A stretch of DNA of 64,000 nucleotides from DASQFQ01 sp038238015 (GCA_038238015.1 JBBRYA010000005.1:1-64000); one strand, 5' to 3'. Positions 34,902-42,752 are shown, numbered from the stretch's first letter. Made by a program: numbers and translations. The notes: a model not told the origin generated them from the sequence alone.

Positions 34902-36173
34902 CTACCCCCGCCGCCGGCTCTTGCGGTGCCGGTCCGCCTCGCTCAGCTTCGCGGTCCGCGACGCGTCGTCGGTCCTGGCCCGCTCGGCGAGGTCGTAGAG
35001 CACGAGGGCTTCGAGTTGCAAGCCCGCGTCGTCGGAGTCAGCCAGGGGAGCGGCCGCGGCGGCAAAGAGCTGGCTCGCGGCCCCCACGTCTCCTGCCCGC
35101 AGCGCGTCCGCGCCCGTCTGCTTGTCGCGCTGCGCCTGCTGGAACGCGCGCTCGGTGGTCACGACGGGGTTGGCCACCCGGCCTGCGGCCTCGTCGCCCG
35201 GCACGACGTTGACGTTCACCGGGATCGCGACCTTCTGCGTGTTCATCGTCGCCAGCTCAACCCACTGCAGCTCGAGCTCGCAGACCTGGGCGAGGCCGAG
35301 GGCGGCCATCGCGGGGACCTCGATCTCGAGCAGGAGCTTGCGCTGCTCGCCCGACACGAAGTCGCCGAGCTCGACCATGAAGCCGTCCTCGACGCCGGAC
35401 GTCGGAAGGTCGTTGAAGAGCGTCACCGACTCGACGGCGCCGCTCGGGCGGACGGTAAGCGACGCGGCCTGGACGACCTGGTCGAGCAGCCCGTCGACTT
35501 CGGAGGCGAGTGCCGCGGCGGCGGTGTCGCCCTCCTCGGCGAAGTGAGTGTTGCCGGCGCCGCCGCGGGCGAGCGCGGCGAGCAGGGTCTCGTCGTAGCC
35601 GAGGCCGAGCCCGATCGTGGAGGTGGTCACGCGGTGGCCGCGGGCGTCGGCGGCGACCCCGCCGAGCGCGTCGCCGTGGGTGATGCCAACGTTGGCATGG
35701 CCGTCTGAGAGGAGCAGGAGGGTGGCGCCGCCATCGCCGGCGACCCGCCGTGCCTCCTGCAGGCCGCGGAGGTAGCCGCCGCTGAGGTTCGTGGTTCCGC
35801 CCGGGTAGATCGAGTGGATCAGCGCGCGGACGACGGCCTTGTCGGCAAGCGGCGCGGCCGGGACGGCGACCTGGACCTCGTCGTCGAACACGACGAGCCC
35901 GAAGTGGTCGGTCGGCTCGAGCCGGCCGACGAGGTCGATGAGCGCGTCCTTGGCCGACTCGAGCGCTCCGCCGGCCATGGACCCGGAGCGGTCGAGCACG
36001 ACCTGGAGCGTGCTGGGTGGACGGGTGCGGGAGCGCTCAGCCGCGGGGGCGGCGAGCTCGAGCAGGACGGAGATCTGGTCCTGCGCTTCGATGGCGACGA
36101 CGTCGAGGTCGAGTGTGGCGTTGAGGTGCATGGAGAGGGGAGTCGACGCCATCGCTTCTGATCTGACATGCAC
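34902..36173 (-). CDS. VWA domain-containing protein
   Basis: 423 aa. The von Willebrand A domain spans about 45-235 with an intact MIDAS: D-x-S-x-S in LDRSGSMAGG, Thr in GGTTNLSGG, Asp in LLLLSDGHANVG. A beta-sandwich middle (250-350) and a helical C-terminal tail rich in Ala/Asp follow. Cytoplasmic (no signal peptide). Such proteins act as metal-dependent adhesion or assembly modules. GTG 36173 is preferred because GAGGG lies 5 nt upstream; ATG 36152 has no such site. Stands alone, convergent with the 111-aa gene. Confidence 0.87.
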   Translation of the reverse strand: MHVRSEAMASTPLSMHLNATLDLDVVAIEAQDQISVLLELAAPAAERSRTRPPSTLQVVLDRSGSMAGGALESAKDALIDLVGRLEPTDHFGLVVFDDEVQVAVPAAPLADKAVVRALIHSIYPGGTTNLSGGYLRGLQEARRVAGDGGATLLLLSDGHANVGITHGDALGGVAADARGHRVTTSTIGLGLGYDETLLAALARGGAGNTHFAEEGDTAAAALASEVDGLLDQVVQAASLTVRPSGAVESVTLFNDLPTSGVEDGFMVELGDFVSGEQRKLLLEIEVPAMAALGLAQVCELELQWVELATMNTQKVAIPVNVNVVPGDEAAGRVANPVVTTERAFQQAQRDKQTGADALRAGDVGAASQLFAAAAAPLADSDDAGLQLEALVLYDLAERARTDDASRTAKLSEADRHRKSRRRG

Positions 36174-36272
36174 GCTTTCCCTCTCTACCTGCCATTGGGA
36201 CTGAGGCCGGGCGAACCCTCTGTCCCTTTTACGCTGGCGGCGGCGTGAAAGACAGCCGCGTCCAGACACGCG

Positions 36273-36833
36273 TCACACGGCCTGACCCTTGGGGGGTCGG
36301 ATCGCGTCCGCGAGCGAGACGCCGCGTGCTTGCGCCCGGCGGACGTGCTGCCACGCCGCCCGGGCTTCGCCGATGCCGAGCGCGAAGAGCGCGAGGGAGA
36401 GCGCGGCCGAGAGCAGGCACAGCGTGCACCATGCCTGGGCAACGGTCGTCTGGACGATCACCAGCGCGACGGATGCGAGGAGGCCGCCGGACAGCACCGC
36501 GCCGAGCGCCAGGCACGCCCACGGGAGGCTGCGCCACCGGTCACGGCCGCCCAGCGCGAGCAGCACGAGCTCGGTGGCGTACGCGGCCACGCCGGCGGCA
36601 GCGTCGGGCACGGGGGCCGTGAGCTCGAGCACCGTGCGGGAGTCGAAGAAGGGATCCCACACGTGGCCGAACGCGTGGACCTGGAAGAGCGTCAGGTAGG
36701 CCGCGACGACGAGCCCGATCGTCGCCAGCGCGGCCAGCATGCCGCGACGCCGCCACGACGTGGGGTTCTCGTCCCAGCCCGGAGGAACGTCGCGTTTCCC
36801 GGTCGCCCGCGGGCTCGCCACTGAGTCAGGCAA
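36273..36833 (-). CDS. VKOR-family membrane protein lacking loop cysteines
   Basis: 186 aa with four or five transmembrane helices. The redox CxxC is present in QAWCTLCLLSA. The elements AAYLTLFQVHAFGHVWDPFF and VPDAAAGVAAYATELVLL match a vitamin K epoxide reductase-related family of bacteria. The periplasmic loop cysteine pair of true DsbB-substituting VKORs is missing, so electron shuttling to a DsbA partner is doubtful. The TTG at 36833 has AGGAGG 6 nt upstream and overlaps the end of the GMC remnant by 8 bp. The gene follows GH15 and the GMC remnant in one transcript. Confidence 0.78.
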   Translation of the reverse strand: MPDSVASPRATGKRDVPPGWDENPTSWRRRGMLAALATIGLVVAAYLTLFQVHAFGHVWDPFFDSRTVLELTAPVPDAAAGVAAYATELVLLALGGRDRWRSLPWACLALGAVLSGGLLASVALVIVQTTVAQAWCTLCLLSAALSLALFALGIGEARAAWQHVRRAQARGVSLADAIRPPKGQAV

Positions 36834-36963
36834 CCGCGACCTCCTGCGGGGCGATCCTCTTGGTTGCCAGTCGCTCACCGAGTCGCGACGCGAGCGCCAT
36901 GATCGTGAGGGCCGGGGTGGCGGCGCCCTGGGTCGGCAGGAAGGTTCCGACGACGTTGGTCAT
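36826..36963 (-). pseudogene. C-terminal remnant of a GMC oxidoreductase
   Basis: 45 codons: MTNVVGTFLPTQGAATPALT followed by IMALASRLGERLATKRI. This is the conserved FAD-binding C-terminus of glucose-methanol-choline oxidoreductases (G-x-x-x-x-P-x-x-x-x-x-N/T-P-x-L-T-I-x-A-L-A-x-R). The several hundred residues that should precede it are absent. The ATG overlaps the GH15 stop as ATGA, so the stub may still be translated and couple GH15 to the VKOR gene. Confidence 0.7.
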
Positions 36964-38717
36964 GCCGAGCTCCTCTGCTCGTGGTAGGCCACCGCCGCGC
37001 TGACGAGCGCTGCGTGGGTGAGCGCCTGCGGGAGGTTGCCCCAGGCGGTCCCGTCCTCGGACGCCTCCTCCGTGAGCAGGCCGACATCGTTCGCGAGCGC
37101 CATCAGGGCGTCGAGCCGCTCGTGAGCCTCATCGAGCCGGCCGAGGCGCACGAGTGCGTGCGCGCGCCAGAAGGCGCAGGGCAGGAACGTCTGCTCCTGC
37201 TCGACGAGCGCCGTCGTCCTGTAGACCAACCGGCCGCGGCCGAGTTCGTCGTCGATGCAGGCCAAGGTGGAATGCCAGCGGTCGGGATCGGCAGGCGTGT
37301 AGCCCATGAAGACGCCCAGGAGGACCGCGGCATCCAGACCTGGGCCTCCGGGCGTCGCGAGGTAGGTGCGGCGCTCGGTGCAGTAGTGCGCCGCCTCGAC
37401 GCGGTCGCGGACATCGCTCGCCGCGCTGCGCCAGGCCGCCGCGTCACCCTCGAGATGGCCGGCGTCGGCGAGCTCCGCGGCGCGGGTGAGCGCCACCCAG
37501 CACGCCATCTTCGACCACGTGTGCGCGCGGTCCGGACTGGTCTCCCATATCCCGGCGTCGTCGCGAGACCAGATCGTGGCGACGTGGTCGGCGATCTGGA
37601 CGAGCTGGACCGCCAACCCGTCGGGAAGCGTTCCGCCGCGGCCGAGGAACAACGCGCAGCTCTGCAGGACGTCGCCGGCGCTCCCGTGCTGTCGCTGGGC
37701 GAAGGCGCGGTTGCCGATCCGGACCGGCCGGGCCCCTCCGAAGCCGGTCAGCGTGGTCTCGCGCTGGGCGGCGTGCGTCCCGCCGTCGAGGCGATAGAAG
37801 GGTTGCAGGGTGGGCAGCGTCTGGGCTATCGCGCCCGACATCCACCGCAGGTACGCGCGCGCGGTCGCGTGATCGCCGACGGCGGCGAACGCGTTGACGA
37901 CGAAGGAGCCGTCCCGGAGCCACGAGTAGCGGTAGTCGTAGTTGCGAGGGCCTCCCGGTTGTTCTGGCAGGCCCAGCGTCGCGGCCGCCGCCAGCGCGCC
38001 GGTCGACTCCCGTACGAGTACGCGCATGGCCAGGGCGGAGCGCAGCACGATCTCCGTCCACGGGCCGTCGTATTCGAGCTGACCGGACCACGTCCTCCAG
38101 GCGCTGACGCTGTCGCGGAGCGCGCCGGCCGCGTCGTCTGCTGACGTCGGTTCGGGTGCGGTTCCGAGGCTCACCGTGTACCGCTCGCCGGGATCGAGCC
38201 GGCGTGTGCCGGTCGCTTCGACGCCGTTCCAGTCAACCGCCTCGGCGCTGATGGTGACGCCCGGCCCTGCCCCGGTGATGCGCAGCCCGGAGCCGACGCG
38301 CTCGGCTCCTTCTGCGAGCGTGACGCCGTCCCCGAACCTCGGCGCGACCGTCCAGGCCATCCGCACGCGCCCGTTCCGGCACTCCGCTTGGCGCACCAGC
38401 AGCGGATCCTCCACGGAGCGCCCGGGGCCTCCGACCAGGGCGTCCGTGACCACCACCTCGCCCTCGGCGGTGCTCCAGGTCGTCTCCAAGACGTTGGTCG
38501 CGGCGATGTAGCGACGCCGCGACGCGGCCGGCTCCGAGGGCGCGAGGGTGAAGTGGCCGCCGCGCTCGGCATCGACGATCCGCGCGAGCGTCGGCGTTGC
38601 ATCCAGATCAGGCAGACACAGCCAGTCGACGGCACCGCCGGAGCTGATGAGCGCGGCCGTGCGACCGTCTCCCACCACCGAATAGTCTGAAACTCCGGAG
38701 TGGTGCGTGGTCGGCAC
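36960..38717 (-). CDS. Glycoside hydrolase family 15 (glucoamylase/trehalase-like)
   Basis: 585 aa cytoplasmic enzyme. The N-terminal beta-sandwich (DYSVVGDGRTAALISSGGAV, DWLCLPDLDATPTLARI) precedes an (alpha/alpha)6 barrel with NYDYRYSWLRDGSF. The general acid is in DDAGIWETSPDRAHTWSKM and the base region is LLTEEASEDGTAWGNLPQAL. Family members hydrolyse alpha-1,4 glucans or trehalose. GTG 38717 has AGGA 7 nt upstream; the longer upstream frame is not coding-like. It heads a GH15-(GMC remnant)-VKOR transcription unit and is divergent from the diguanylate cyclase. Confidence 0.9.
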   Translation of the reverse strand: MPTTHHSGVSDYSVVGDGRTAALISSGGAVDWLCLPDLDATPTLARIVDAERGGHFTLAPSEPAASRRRYIAATNVLETTWSTAEGEVVVTDALVGGPGRSVEDPLLVRQAECRNGRVRMAWTVAPRFGDGVTLAEGAERVGSGLRITGAGPGVTISAEAVDWNGVEATGTRRLDPGERYTVSLGTAPEPTSADDAAGALRDSVSAWRTWSGQLEYDGPWTEIVLRSALAMRVLVRESTGALAAAATLGLPEQPGGPRNYDYRYSWLRDGSFVVNAFAAVGDHATARAYLRWMSGAIAQTLPTLQPFYRLDGGTHAAQRETTLTGFGGARPVRIGNRAFAQRQHGSAGDVLQSCALFLGRGGTLPDGLAVQLVQIADHVATIWSRDDAGIWETSPDRAHTWSKMACWVALTRAAELADAGHLEGDAAAWRSAASDVRDRVEAAHYCTERRTYLATPGGPGLDAAVLLGVFMGYTPADPDRWHSTLACIDDELGRGRLVYRTTALVEQEQTFLPCAFWRAHALVRLGRLDEAHERLDALMALANDVGLLTEEASEDGTAWGNLPQALTHAALVSAAVAYHEQRSSA

Positions 38718-38835
38718 GCGAGCGTCCTGCCCATAATCGGCCTCGCGAACTCGCTTTCCCGCGCGCGAGTTCGGGGCGCGAGGAGGCCGGTTCCGGCTCA
38801 AGTCCGAGTCAGGGTGGGCCGACACCACTCCAGAC

Positions 38836-39714
38836 ATGGATCCCGCGGAGCATCTCCCACGTTTCCCGCGCGATGAACGCGGTCCGGTCGTGCTCTGCGT
38901 CGGGTTGCTTCTGCTGATCACGGGGCTTCGCCTGGCCGTGGACAACCCGATCGAGGCGGTCGGCTTCCTCTATGTCATCCCGATCAGCCTGCTGGCTACA
39001 GATCTCGGCCTGCGCGGCGGATTGATCGCCGCCGGGGGCGCCTTGCTGCTCACGATCGTCTGGGCGATCGTCCAGGACGTTCCGCTCGGCGTTATCGGGT
39101 ACGGGGCCCGGGCCGTGACGTTCGTGGGCATCGGCATCGTCGTCGGTCTTCAGTCCCAGCGCCGGATCCGGATCCAGGAGCGGAGCGATCGATTGATCGT
39201 CAAGCTCGAGGCGACGGCGCTGCGTGACCCCCTAACCGGGCTGCCCAACCGCCGGGCCTGGGACGACCGTCTGAAGCGGGAGCTCAGCGGCGCCGCTCGT
39301 TCGCAGCAGCCACTGCGCGTCGTTGTGGTCGATCTCGACCGTCTCAAGCAGATCAACGACCTGCACGGGCATCAGCAGGGCGATCGCCTGCTCCAGCGTG
39401 CCGCACACGCCTGGGCCGGCGTCCTCAGGCCGTCGGACTGCCTCGCGCGACTGGGCGGCGACGAGTTCGTCGTCCTCCTGCCCGACTGCGACGCCGCCAC
39501 AGCATCGGACATCACGCAGCGACTGCTCGCCAGTGTGCCGTTCGGCCAGACCTGCTCGGCCGGTATCGCGACGTGGGATGGGGACGAGCCCGCCTTTCAA
39601 CTCGTACACCGCGCAGACCAGGCGATGTATGCCATCAAGGTCGCTGGCGGTGGCGACCTCGGGGTGGCGCCCGCGCCGGAGGGGATGTCACTCATGGATG
39701 GCGTCTGCGACTGA
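38836..39714 (+). CDS. Membrane diguanylate cyclase (GGDEF)
   Basis: 292 aa. Three or four membrane helices lie in residues 15-108, then a short coiled linker and a GGDEF domain. DPLTGLPNRRAWDD starts the catalytic domain; the active-site GGDEF is canonical at 207-211. The inhibitory I-site R-x-x-D is present at 198-201, exactly five residues before it, so product feedback inhibition is expected. It makes c-di-GMP from two GTP. There is no EAL or PAS domain. The signal sensed by the membrane part is unknown. ATG start. Confidence 0.93.
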   Translation: MDPAEHLPRFPRDERGPVVLCVGLLLLITGLRLAVDNPIEAVGFLYVIPISLLATDLGLRGGLIAAGGALLLTIVWAIVQDVPLGVIGYGARAVTFVGIGIVVGLQSQRRIRIQERSDRLIVKLEATALRDPLTGLPNRRAWDDRLKRELSGAARSQQPLRVVVVDLDRLKQINDLHGHQQGDRLLQRAAHAWAGVLRPSDCLARLGGDEFVVLLPDCDAATASDITQRLLASVPFGQTCSAGIATWDGDEPAFQLVHRADQAMYAIKVAGGGDLGVAPAPEGMSLMDGVCD

Positions 39715-39733
39715 CGTCTCCGATCTTCACATG

Positions 39734-40117
39734 TCAGTCAGGCCGCAGCCCGAGCCGATCGACCTCTCGCGCGAGCGCATCGTCGAAGGTGAGGACGCCG
39801 TCTGCGGTCGCGTCCTGCGCGGCGAGCAGCACGCAGCAGTCGGGCATCTTCAGGCCGGTCTCGGCACGCAGCATCGCGAGTCGCGCCGGCGCATCCGCGC
39901 CGAGAGGGATCCCCGCAACCTCCAGCTCGGCCACCGCGGCGCTGGCGGAGTCGAGACGGCCGCGGCGAGCGGGACCGACCAGCACTTCGGCGAGCGTGAT
40001 TGGGCTGCAGCCGAGCTGCCGATCTGCGATGTCGAGCAGCACTTCCCCTGCTCGAGAATGCAACGCGTCGTGATCGTCGAGATGCGCGATCAGCACGCTG
40101 GCGTCGACGACGATCAA
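39734..40117 (-). CDS. PIN-domain toxin (VapC type)
   Basis: 127 aa. Acidic PIN residues are seen in IVVDASVLIAHLD (Asp5), TLAEVLVGP (Glu), MPDCCVLLAA (Asp near 93) and LTFDDALARE (Asp). It is an Mg-dependent RNase of the VapC family, inhibited by the antitoxin encoded just upstream. The TTG start overlaps the antitoxin TGA (TTGA). Typical length. The RNA target is unknown. Confidence 0.88.
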   Translation of the reverse strand: MIVVDASVLIAHLDDHDALHSRAGEVLLDIADRQLGCSPITLAEVLVGPARRGRLDSASAAVAELEVAGIPLGADAPARLAMLRAETGLKMPDCCVLLAAQDATADGVLTFDDALAREVDRLGLRPD

Positions 40118-40380
40118 GAAGGCCAGTCGTCGCGTATGCGCGCGAGGTCGCCGCGCTCGTAGGCGCCGGTCAGTGCGCCGCTCGTGCGGCGGATCGCCTC
40201 CCGTCGGCGCGTGGCGTGCTGGTCGCGATCACGGTCGATGACGTCGTGACCCTGCTCGACGAGCCGGAGCAGCAGTTCTCGCCGGGAGCGGACCTCCGGC
40301 CAGCGTGCGGCGGCGGCGTCGAGCGCTGCCGCCACCCGATCGGTCTCCGTGATCGTGAGCCTGGGACGCGTCGTCGGCAT
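40114..40380 (-). CDS. Antitoxin of VapBC-type pair
   Basis: 88 aa. The N-terminal stretch PRLTITETDRVAAALDAAAA is ribbon-helix-helix-like and should bind the operator; the C-terminal region (GALTGAYERGDLARIRDDWP) should wrap the PIN toxin. The ATG at 40380 is right beside the promoter, so the mRNA is probably leaderless. Overlaps the toxin start by 4 bp. Autoregulation is expected via the inverted repeat upstream. Confidence 0.82.
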   Translation of the reverse strand: MPTTRPRLTITETDRVAAALDAAAARWPEVRSRRELLLRLVEQGHDVIDRDRDQHATRRREAIRRTSGALTGAYERGDLARIRDDWPS

Positions 40381-40386
40381 TCCACA

Positions 40387-40417
40387 AGTGTAACACCGAG
40401 CGCGGAGGTGCAACACT
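40387..40417 (-). promoter_or_regulatory. Leaderless promoter and operator of the 40114-40380 TA pair
   Basis: AGTGTAACACC (40387-40397) and GGTGCAACACT (40407-40417) form an inverted repeat matching at 9 of 11 positions. On the minus strand the left arm reads TACACT, a good -10 ending 6 nt before the ATG, with TTGCAC as -35 after a 15-nt spacer. Operator and promoter therefore coincide. Confidence 0.6.
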
Positions 40418-40422
40418 CTCCA

Positions 40423-40706
40423 TTACGGCGTGAGCTCGACGACCGGGCTGACGGGCTCGTAGTCGCCGTCGACCAGCGCGGCGTTGATGACCTGCGTCGC
40501 GCCGAGCCGGTAGCGGCCGTAGCCGAAGTGGATGTGGCCGCAGACCATGAGCCGCGGTTGGATGCGCTTCAGCGCCTCCGTCAGCGCCGTGGAGCCGAGG
40601 TGGGGGTGACCGTCCGCCTCGCCGCGCCGCCGTGGCGCGTTGAAGGCCCAGTCGTAGAACCACGGCTGCCCCGGGGTGCCCAGAGCTTGAGCCCGAACAG
40701 CTCGAT
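40423..40706 (-). pseudogene. Decayed metallophosphoesterase
   Basis: The minus strand keeps parts of a small calcineurin-like phosphoesterase: IELFGLKLW, then in the next frame TPGQPWFYDWAFNAP, a jump to GHPHLGSTALTEALKRIQPR, and the metal-binding LMVCGHIHFGYGRYRLGATQ ending VVELTP. One base is missing after the tryptophan codon near 40680, and about 45 residues with the middle GPP motif are deleted. The 5' end including the catalytic D-x-H is gone, cut at the neighbouring PIN gene. Confidence 0.65.
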
Positions 40707-40708
40707 GT

Positions 40709-41098
40709 TCAGACGCGCACGACGTCGACCGCGCCGAAGCTCGTGAAGTCCGCGTCCTGGGTCCACACCTCGGCGCCGTAGACGATGGCGGTGGCGGCGA
40801 TCCACGTGTCGTGCACGCGCGGCTTGCGGCCGGCCGCGAGCTCGCCGGCCGCGAGGCGCGCGTAGGACGAGGCGACCCGGTCGTCCGCCGGGAGCCCCGC
40901 CGTCTGCTCCCGCACGCGCGTGAGGGTGGCGAGCCGCTGGGCCCGGCTGTCCGAGTCTCGGGCCACGAGAACGCCGAGTTCGAGCTCCGCGAGCGTGACG
41001 ATCGACACGCTGACCTGGTCGGGAAGCGGCCGGCGAAGTGGGCGACCCTGTTCGACGGCGATGAAGACCGAAGTGTCGAGGATGGCCCCGGCCGTCAC
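40709..41098 (-). CDS. PIN-domain toxin (VapC type)
   Basis: 129 aa. PIN acidic residues are in GAILDTSVFIAVEQG (Asp), VTLAELELGV (Glu), HDTWIAATAI (Asp) and TQDADFTSF (Asp), the classic four. GTG start overlaps the antitoxin stop (GTGA). RNase toxin; target unknown. It ends a few bases from the decayed phosphoesterase, so the pair may have been inserted into that gene. Confidence 0.9.
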   Translation of the reverse strand: MTAGAILDTSVFIAVEQGRPLRRPLPDQVSVSIVTLAELELGVLVARDSDSRAQRLATLTRVREQTAGLPADDRVASSYARLAAGELAAGRKPRVHDTWIAATAIVYGAEVWTQDADFTSFGAVDVVRV

Positions 41099-41337
41099 CG
41101 GGGCTCCACTGTCTGGCCGCGGACGGCGGCAAGGTCGTCGAGTAGCGCCGCGTCGGCGGGGCTCTCGCTCAAGATGCGCTCGATCGCCGCGCCGCTCGCC
41201 CACCTCGGTCGGTCGAGCGGGACCAGCTCGGCGACCGGCCGCCGATTCACGCTGATTCGCAACCGCTCCCCCGCTTCAACCCTGCGCAGCACGTCGGCCG
41301 TGTGATTGCGCAGATCGCGCGACGAAACATCGGTCAT
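41095..41337 (-). CDS. Phd/YefM-family antitoxin
   Basis: 80 aa. SSRDLRNHTADVLRRVEAGE then RLRISVNRRPVAELVPLDR is the typical Phd/YefM DNA-binding fold. The C-terminal IERILSESPADAALLDDLAA segment should bind the toxin. Overlaps the PIN toxin gene by 4 bp. ATG start only 6 nt from a -10 like element, implying a leaderless mRNA. Confidence 0.9.
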   Translation of the reverse strand: MTDVSSRDLRNHTADVLRRVEAGERLRISVNRRPVAELVPLDRPRWASGAAIERILSESPADAALLDDLAAVRGQTVEPR

Positions 41338-41343
41338 GCTCCG

Positions 41344-41349
41344 AATGTA
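41344..41349 (-). promoter_or_regulatory. Candidate -10 of the 41095-41337 TA pair
   Basis: The minus strand reads TACATT here, 6 nt before the ATG at 41337, the same geometry as in the other TA pair. No good -35 was identified. Confidence 0.4.
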
Positions 41350-41428
41350 TCACAACTGCTACGCCTTCCACACACGATTCGTAAGCAATCTTGATCTCCG
41401 CCACAGGAATGGTCCCCACCCTGGACTC

Positions 41429-41551
41429 ATGGGTCGAATGGAACTTGTTCCGGAGCGCAACACGGATGGCACCGTCGTGCTCCGCGCGGTCGGGGTCGGA
41501 CCGGTGGAGCGGCTGCGGCGATTCCTGCGCCGGCTCACCGCCAGCTTCTGA
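41429..41551 (+). CDS. Conserved 40-aa ORF
   Basis: Short basic peptide with core VPERNTDGTVVLRAVGVGPV then ERLRRFLRRLTASF. A second copy of the region at 51054-51232 preserves this core mostly by third-codon-position changes (PER-x-x-DG-x-VVLRAV-x-VGPVERLRR-x-LRRL), which argues that it is translated. Convergent with the NlpC/P60 gene, ending 6 bp from it. Function unknown. Confidence 0.5.
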   Translation: MGRMELVPERNTDGTVVLRAVGVGPVERLRRFLRRLTASF

Positions 41552-41557
41552 TCGGCC

Positions 41558-42595
41558 TCACACTCGCCGCGCGCCGACGTAGCGCGAACCCCAGTACGCC
41601 CCGCTGATCGTGTGCTCCATGACGCCATGGGTCGTGGCCGAGATCGCGGTGGAGCTGGAGGTCGCGATGCCCACGTGCGAAGCGCCGGGGCCGCTCGCGT
41701 TGAAGAACACGAGATCGCCCGCCTGGATGCTCGCGCGGCTGACCGGCGCGCCCACGCCGAACTGCGCGAAGCTCGTGCGCGGCAGCGTGATGCCGGCCTG
41801 CCTGAAGGCGTAGACCATCAGACCGGAGCAGTCGAAGCCGCCGGGTGAGATACCGGCCGAAGCGTACGGCGTGCCGATCATCGCGCGAGCGGCGGAGATG
41901 GCCGAGCCGCCGCCTCCGCCCGCCCTCGGCGCCGGTCCGCCCGCGCCCGGCAGCCCGAGCGCTGCGAGCGTCGCGGGCCCGACCACGCCGTCGACCTCGA
42001 GGCCGTTGCGAGCCTGGAACGCGCGCACCGCGGCCCGGGTCTGGGGGCCGTAGCCGCCGTCGGCCGGGAGGCCGAGCTTGGACTGGATGGTGATGGTGAC
42101 CTCGCGGGAGGGTGCCGGCCCGCCCGAGCCCGACGAACCGGACTGACCCCCGCCGCCCCGCAGCGCCGCCTGCGTGATCGGCCCGACGACGCCGTCCACT
42201 TCGAGCCCGTGCCCCGCCTGAAAGGCTCGCACCGCCCGCCGCGTCTCCGCACCGAACACCCCGTCCGCCGCGATCCCGAGCGCGCTCTGGGTCGCCACGA
42301 CCGCCGGCCCGCGGTCGCCCTTGCGCAGCATCCCCTCAAGCGCCGTGGCCGTCGCGTGGGTGTGCGCGGTCGCGGTCTCCTGTGCAAGCGGCGCGAGCAC
42401 GGTCGTCGCCGCCAGCGCCAGGCCGACCTTGCGTGCGACCGGGAGGTTCGCCCGTCGTGCCGCCTCGCGCTCGCGGCGGTGCTTCGAGCGCAGCAGCGAC
42501 CGCTCCCACAGCTCGTGACAACCCAGGTCCCGCCGGCCCGGGGGGAGGGCGAGGATCGCCCAACCGTCGTCGTGCACAGCCTGGCTGAGGCTCAT
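41558..42595 (-). CDS. Secreted NlpC/P60 peptidoglycan endopeptidase with two peptidoglycan-binding domains
   Basis: 345 aa. A cytoplasmic-looking basic leader precedes a hydrophobic export segment (VGLALAATTVLAPLAQ, about 55-70). Two PG_binding_1 repeats follow (GDRGPAVVATQSALGI...AVRAFQAGHGLEVDGVVGP and a second ending FQARNGLEVDGVVGP). The NlpC/P60 domain starts at AARAMIGTPYASAG with catalytic Cys in GGFDCSGLMVYAF and His in GASHVGIATS. It cuts stem peptides of the cell wall. ATG 42595 is preferred over ATG 42613 because AGGGG lies 9 nt upstream and the earlier ATG abuts the riboswitch. Confidence 0.9.
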   Translation of the reverse strand: MSLSQAVHDDGWAILALPPGRRDLGCHELWERSLLRSKHRREREAARRANLPVARKVGLALAATTVLAPLAQETATAHTHATATALEGMLRKGDRGPAVVATQSALGIAADGVFGAETRRAVRAFQAGHGLEVDGVVGPITQAALRGGGGQSGSSGSGGPAPSREVTITIQSKLGLPADGGYGPQTRAAVRAFQARNGLEVDGVVGPATLAALGLPGAGGPAPRAGGGGGSAISAARAMIGTPYASAGISPGGFDCSGLMVYAFRQAGITLPRTSFAQFGVGAPVSRASIQAGDLVFFNASGPGASHVGIATSSSTAISATTHGVMEHTISGAYWGSRYVGARRV

Positions 42596-42619
42596 CTCGT
42601 CCGTCCCCTTCATCCGGTC

Positions 42620-42752
42620 GGCCTACGAGGTGAGCTGACGGGCTCGCGCGATGCGCTACGCCGCTGAACACGGCGATTCGCCCCAGGACCGGCACAGAGC
42701 CGATCCGAGTGGTTCCCCCGCTCCCGCAACCCTGAGGCGACGGGACTCGGCC
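42620..42752 (-). ncRNA. c-di-AMP riboswitch (ydaO-yuaA type)
   Basis: 133 nt in the leader of the NlpC/P60 gene. The minus strand keeps the conserved blocks of this class in order: GGCCGAGTCCCGTCGCC at the 5' end, GCGGGGGAACCA, GGGGCGAATCGCC, and at the 3' end CGAGCCCGTCAGCTCACCTC followed by GTAGGCC. The ends pair as P1 (GGCC-GAG with CTC-GTA-GGCC). Members in actinobacteria precede cell-wall hydrolase genes and switch expression off when c-di-AMP is bound. The Shine-Dalgarno lies 3' of the motif. Confidence 0.85.

Noticed and set aside
40707..41337. Reading the Phd/PIN pair as part of a larger defence locus with the VapBC pair
   Set aside because: The two pairs are different families separated by an eroded phosphoesterase; no shared defence gene is present.
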